Assembly: GCA_020201365.1 (NCBI GenBank)
Contig: JAIVGV010000381.1
Span: forward strand, 1-6,898
Reading direction: 5' to 3'
Origin: Acidobacteriota bacterium
Lineage (GTDB): Bacteria > Acidobacteriota > Blastocatellia > Pyrinomonadales > Pyrinomonadaceae
DNA: 6,898 bases
Positions 6,501-6,898 of the stretch are shown piece by piece. The position numbers and the translations under genes are program-made. The first letter of the stretch is position 1. Every line of letters begins with the position of its first letter. The notes under the pieces were generated by a model that saw only the letters and a list, made by a program, of their open reading frames with translations, searched no databases and was not told the origin of the DNA.

Positions 6501-6712
6501 CGCGTCCCGCCAACCTGCCCGGCGGCTTCGGCGGAGGCGGAGGCGGCGGCGGCGGTCAAGGCGGCGGCGGGGGCGGCGGCTTCGGCGGTCTCTTCAACGT
6601 GGGTCCGCCCGTCGAGCCGGGCACGTACCTCGTCAAGCTCTCGGTCGGCGGCAAGGACTACACGACGCGCGTCGTCGTCGAGCCAGACCTGCCGCTCGAT
6701 CAGAACCGCTGA
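3524..6712 (+). CDS. Secreted Asp-box (BNR/VPS10-like) beta-propeller protein with FlgD-like Ig domain
   Basis: A 1062-residue exported protein. Residues 1-30 are a Sec signal peptide with likely cleavage after THA (30/31). A Pro-Thr spacer (43-57) precedes about eleven Asp-box-type motifs, at 106-115, 160-169, 211-220, 269-278, 364-373, 406-416, 453-459, 671-680, 742-751, 801-810 and 844-853 (for example YKSTDGGKTF, WKTIDAGRTW, FKSMDRGDTW). These mark propeller blades, probably in two propellers split by a Gly/Ala/Pro-rich stretch (560-640). The propeller region ends with VVGTHGRGIYILDD (878-891). Residues about 940-990 resemble a FlgD Ig-like fold (YYLKSAPAGDVRITI, GVNRVQWNLRG), interrupted by a poly-Gly tract (1000-1022). 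The fold resembles sialidases, GH74 glycosidases, sortilin/VPS10 and Ycf48, but I see no catalytic set that would name a substrate. A binding, scaffold or glycan-related role in the periplasm or outside the cell is possible. It is transcribed divergently from the TlpA-MsrB gene. Confidence 0.88.
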   Translation: MKERSSAVNGFVCLCAFVLAGALATLVTHAQQSPPPTGANASPTPTPTATPTPTPTPINWSDDATLKRFVFRGIGPASMGGRVDDIAVVENDTYTIYVGLATGGVWKSINNGTTWSPIFDTYSTASIGDIAIAPSDPNTVWVGTGEANNRQSSSFGDGIYKSTDGGKTFANMGLRDSQSIARIVVDPHDANTVYVAVLGHLFGPNKERGVYKTTDGVRTWAQSKYIDEDTGFTDLVMDPSDSKTLYAASYQRRRTSWGFNGGGAGSGIWKTIDAGRTWRRLEGAGLPEVKPLGRIGLDVSRSNPNVIYAQMEVGASQGTGGEEPVTAQPSPSPTATPGASPTPTATPNASPTPTPLDPKKSGVWRSDDKGRTWRIVSNENNRPMYYSQIRVDPKNPETVFVGGLNFSISTDGGKTFKSLEPNIPHSDNHAIWIDPNNPKHIMLGNDGGLDTTYDQGASWEYNNQIPAAQFYAVAVDMRKPYYVYGGLQDNGSWGAPSQTRNNAGITNAEWFRTGGGDGFYSQVDPTDFATVYSESQNGAMSRLDLRTGRGVSIRPRVATPRRGGGGGGGRGGGGQSGAATPAGTPAGGQQPGANPPGAPAPAEQSPEEALQAVAAAAAAQGFGGFGGQFAATSNVVPAPPPGTQFRFYWNTPIVISPHNPRVLYVGGDRFFKSMDRGDTWTASGDLTKHIDRNTLSIMGVSGKDPMASKNDGYTNYGYVVTIGESAALPGVVWVGTDDGNVQVSRDGGATWTNVSKNISILSEKQGELYHVTRVEPSHFDAATCYVSVDGHRFDDLKPYVYVTRDYGATWKNITGNLPLGNVNVVREDPKNKDLLYAGTESGLYVSLNGGGEWKQFMSGMPRVRVDDILVHPRENDLVVGTHGRGIYILDDITPLQQLSSRVTDADAHLFDVRPAVQWYNDPRYSRAATGAKLFRGVNPAQGTAISYYLKSAPAGDVRITISDYSGRVVRNLVGTKDVGVNRVQWNLRGNPPPRPANLPGGFGGGGGGGGGQGGGGGGGFGGLFNVGPPVEPGTYLVKLSVGGKDYTTRVVVEPDLPLDQNR
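3647..3694 (+). repeat. Pro-Thr coding repeat after the signal peptide
   Basis: Degenerate repeats of CCGACG and related hexamers encode alternating Pro and Thr (residues 42-57 of the propeller protein). This forms an extended spacer between the signal peptide and the first blade. The residue block NASPTPTP (40-47) recurs at 348-355. Confidence 0.8.
4508..4588 (+). repeat. Second Pro-Thr/Ser repeat, inside the propeller
   Basis: Encodes residues 329-355, a Pro/Thr/Ser/Ala-rich stretch with the repeated block PTATP. It lies between the Asp-boxes at 269-278 and 364-373 and so interrupts the propeller rather than linking two domains. The DNA closely resembles the first Pro-Thr tract, which suggests internal copying or slippage. 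Confidence 0.8.
5210..5245 (+). repeat. GGC triplet tract encoding poly-Gly
   Basis: Nearly pure GGC triplets, broken by one CGC (Arg570), encode residues 563-574 of the propeller protein. They open the low-complexity stretch (about 560-640) that separates the two groups of Asp-boxes and also contains a run of alanines near 614-619. Such tracts are prone to replication slippage. Confidence 0.85.
6521..6589 (+). repeat. Poly-Gly tract (GGC/GGA/GGG) near the C-terminus
   Basis: Encodes residues 1000-1022: Gly runs broken by Phe at 1002, Gln at 1012 and Phe at 1020. It sits between the FlgD-like segment and the final strand-rich segment GTYLVKLSVGG, so it is probably an exposed loop. Confidence 0.85.
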
Positions 6713-6733
6713 CGGCTTCGCGCCGACGACGCA

Positions 6734-6773
6734 GGAGGCTAAGGGCGCGCGAGTGTGTGCGCCCGCAGCCTCC
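6734..6773 (+). terminator. Strong GC hairpin after the propeller gene, no T-run
   Basis: GGAGGCT (6734-6740) pairs with AGCCTCC (6767-6773), and GGGCGC (6743-6748) pairs with GCGCCC (6759-6764) inside it, 21 bases after the stop codon. There is no T-run after the stem, so it is not a classical intrinsic terminator. It could be a U-tract-less terminator, a 3'-end stabiliser or a small dispersed palindrome. Confidence 0.5.
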
Positions 6774-6812
6774 CGCGACCGTAAGTCTCGCGCTCGAAAA
6801 TAGATGACAGTC

Positions 6813-6840
6813 GCGCGCAGCTTTGATCGCTGACGCGCGC
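6813..6840 (+). other. Possible hairpin just upstream of the last gene's ribosome binding site
   Basis: GCGCGCAGC (6813-6821) can pair with GCT (6829-6831) and GCGCGC (6835-6840), leaving a three-base bulge and a seven-base loop. It ends four bases before the Shine-Dalgarno and might affect translation, but alternating GC pairs easily by chance in this genome. Confidence 0.2.
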
Positions 6841-6857
6841 GCACGGAGGGAAGTTCG

Positions 6858-6898
6858 ATGAGACGCAGGACGTTCTTGCGCGGGACGGTGGCGGGCGC
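6858..6898 (+). CDS. Partial gene, N-terminus with twin-arginine (Tat) signal
   Basis: ATG 6858 is preceded by GGAGGG (6845-6850) with seven bases of spacing. The 13 complete codons before the right edge read M-R-R-R-T-F-L-R-G-T-V-A-G. R3-R4-T5-F6-L7 fits the Tat core RRxFL, and the following residues begin a hydrophobic stretch. The product is therefore probably folded or loaded with a cofactor in the cytoplasm and then exported by the Tat system. Nothing of the mature domain is visible, so its function is unknown. It lies 145 nt after the propeller gene in the same direction, with the hairpin at 6734-6773 in between. Confidence 0.65.
   Translation, partial: MRRRTFLRGTVAG

Noticed and set aside
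4541..6844. 767-codon open frame on the minus strand opposite the propeller gene
   Set aside because: Composition is dominated by Arg, Ala, Val and Asp with no domain signature. It is the shadow of a gene with strong G/C third-position bias.

Overview
The window is a GC-rich bacterial chromosome segment, about two thirds G+C over most of its length. The secreted proteins carry Pro-Thr linkers and Gly-rich tracts, the largest gene encodes a secreted Asp-box (BNR) propeller protein, and a REP-like palindrome of the TTCACCGCGGAG type is present. Together these suggest an Acidobacteriota-like organism (Blastocatellia style). This is inferred from protein style only; no rRNA or other marker gene is present.

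Left half, minus strand. From the centre leftwards lie four co-oriented genes: an exported TlpA-type thioredoxin fused to methionine sulfoxide reductase B (2035-3126); a signal-peptide-bearing Ntn-hydrolase asparaginase/isoaspartyl peptidase (823-1941); a shortened universal stress protein (439-750); and a partial HNH endonuclease gene (1-334) with visibly lower G+C that runs off the left edge. Gaps between them are 72 to 104 nt and each start has its own Shine-Dalgarno (SD) sequence.

Centre (3127-3523). This divergent, non-coding region holds a candidate promoter for the leftward genes, a 97-bp REP-like palindrome with perfect 20-bp arms, a weak candidate promoter and a foldable leader for the rightward gene.

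Right half, plus strand. A 1062-residue secreted Asp-box propeller protein (3524-6712) has Pro-Thr and poly-Gly insertions and a FlgD-like Ig domain near its C-terminus. A strong GC hairpin follows it, then the first 13 codons of a gene whose product starts with a twin-arginine signal (6858 to the right edge).

The most interesting biology is in the leftward genes. The fusion joins a disulfide-active CxxC domain to an MsrB lacking the usual resolving cysteine, and a strong internal SD/ATG could also yield a free cytoplasmic MsrB. Its neighbour is an exported enzyme of a family that acts on isoaspartyl peptides, and next comes a stress protein. I read this as a possible envelope protein-damage response cluster; that reading is inference.
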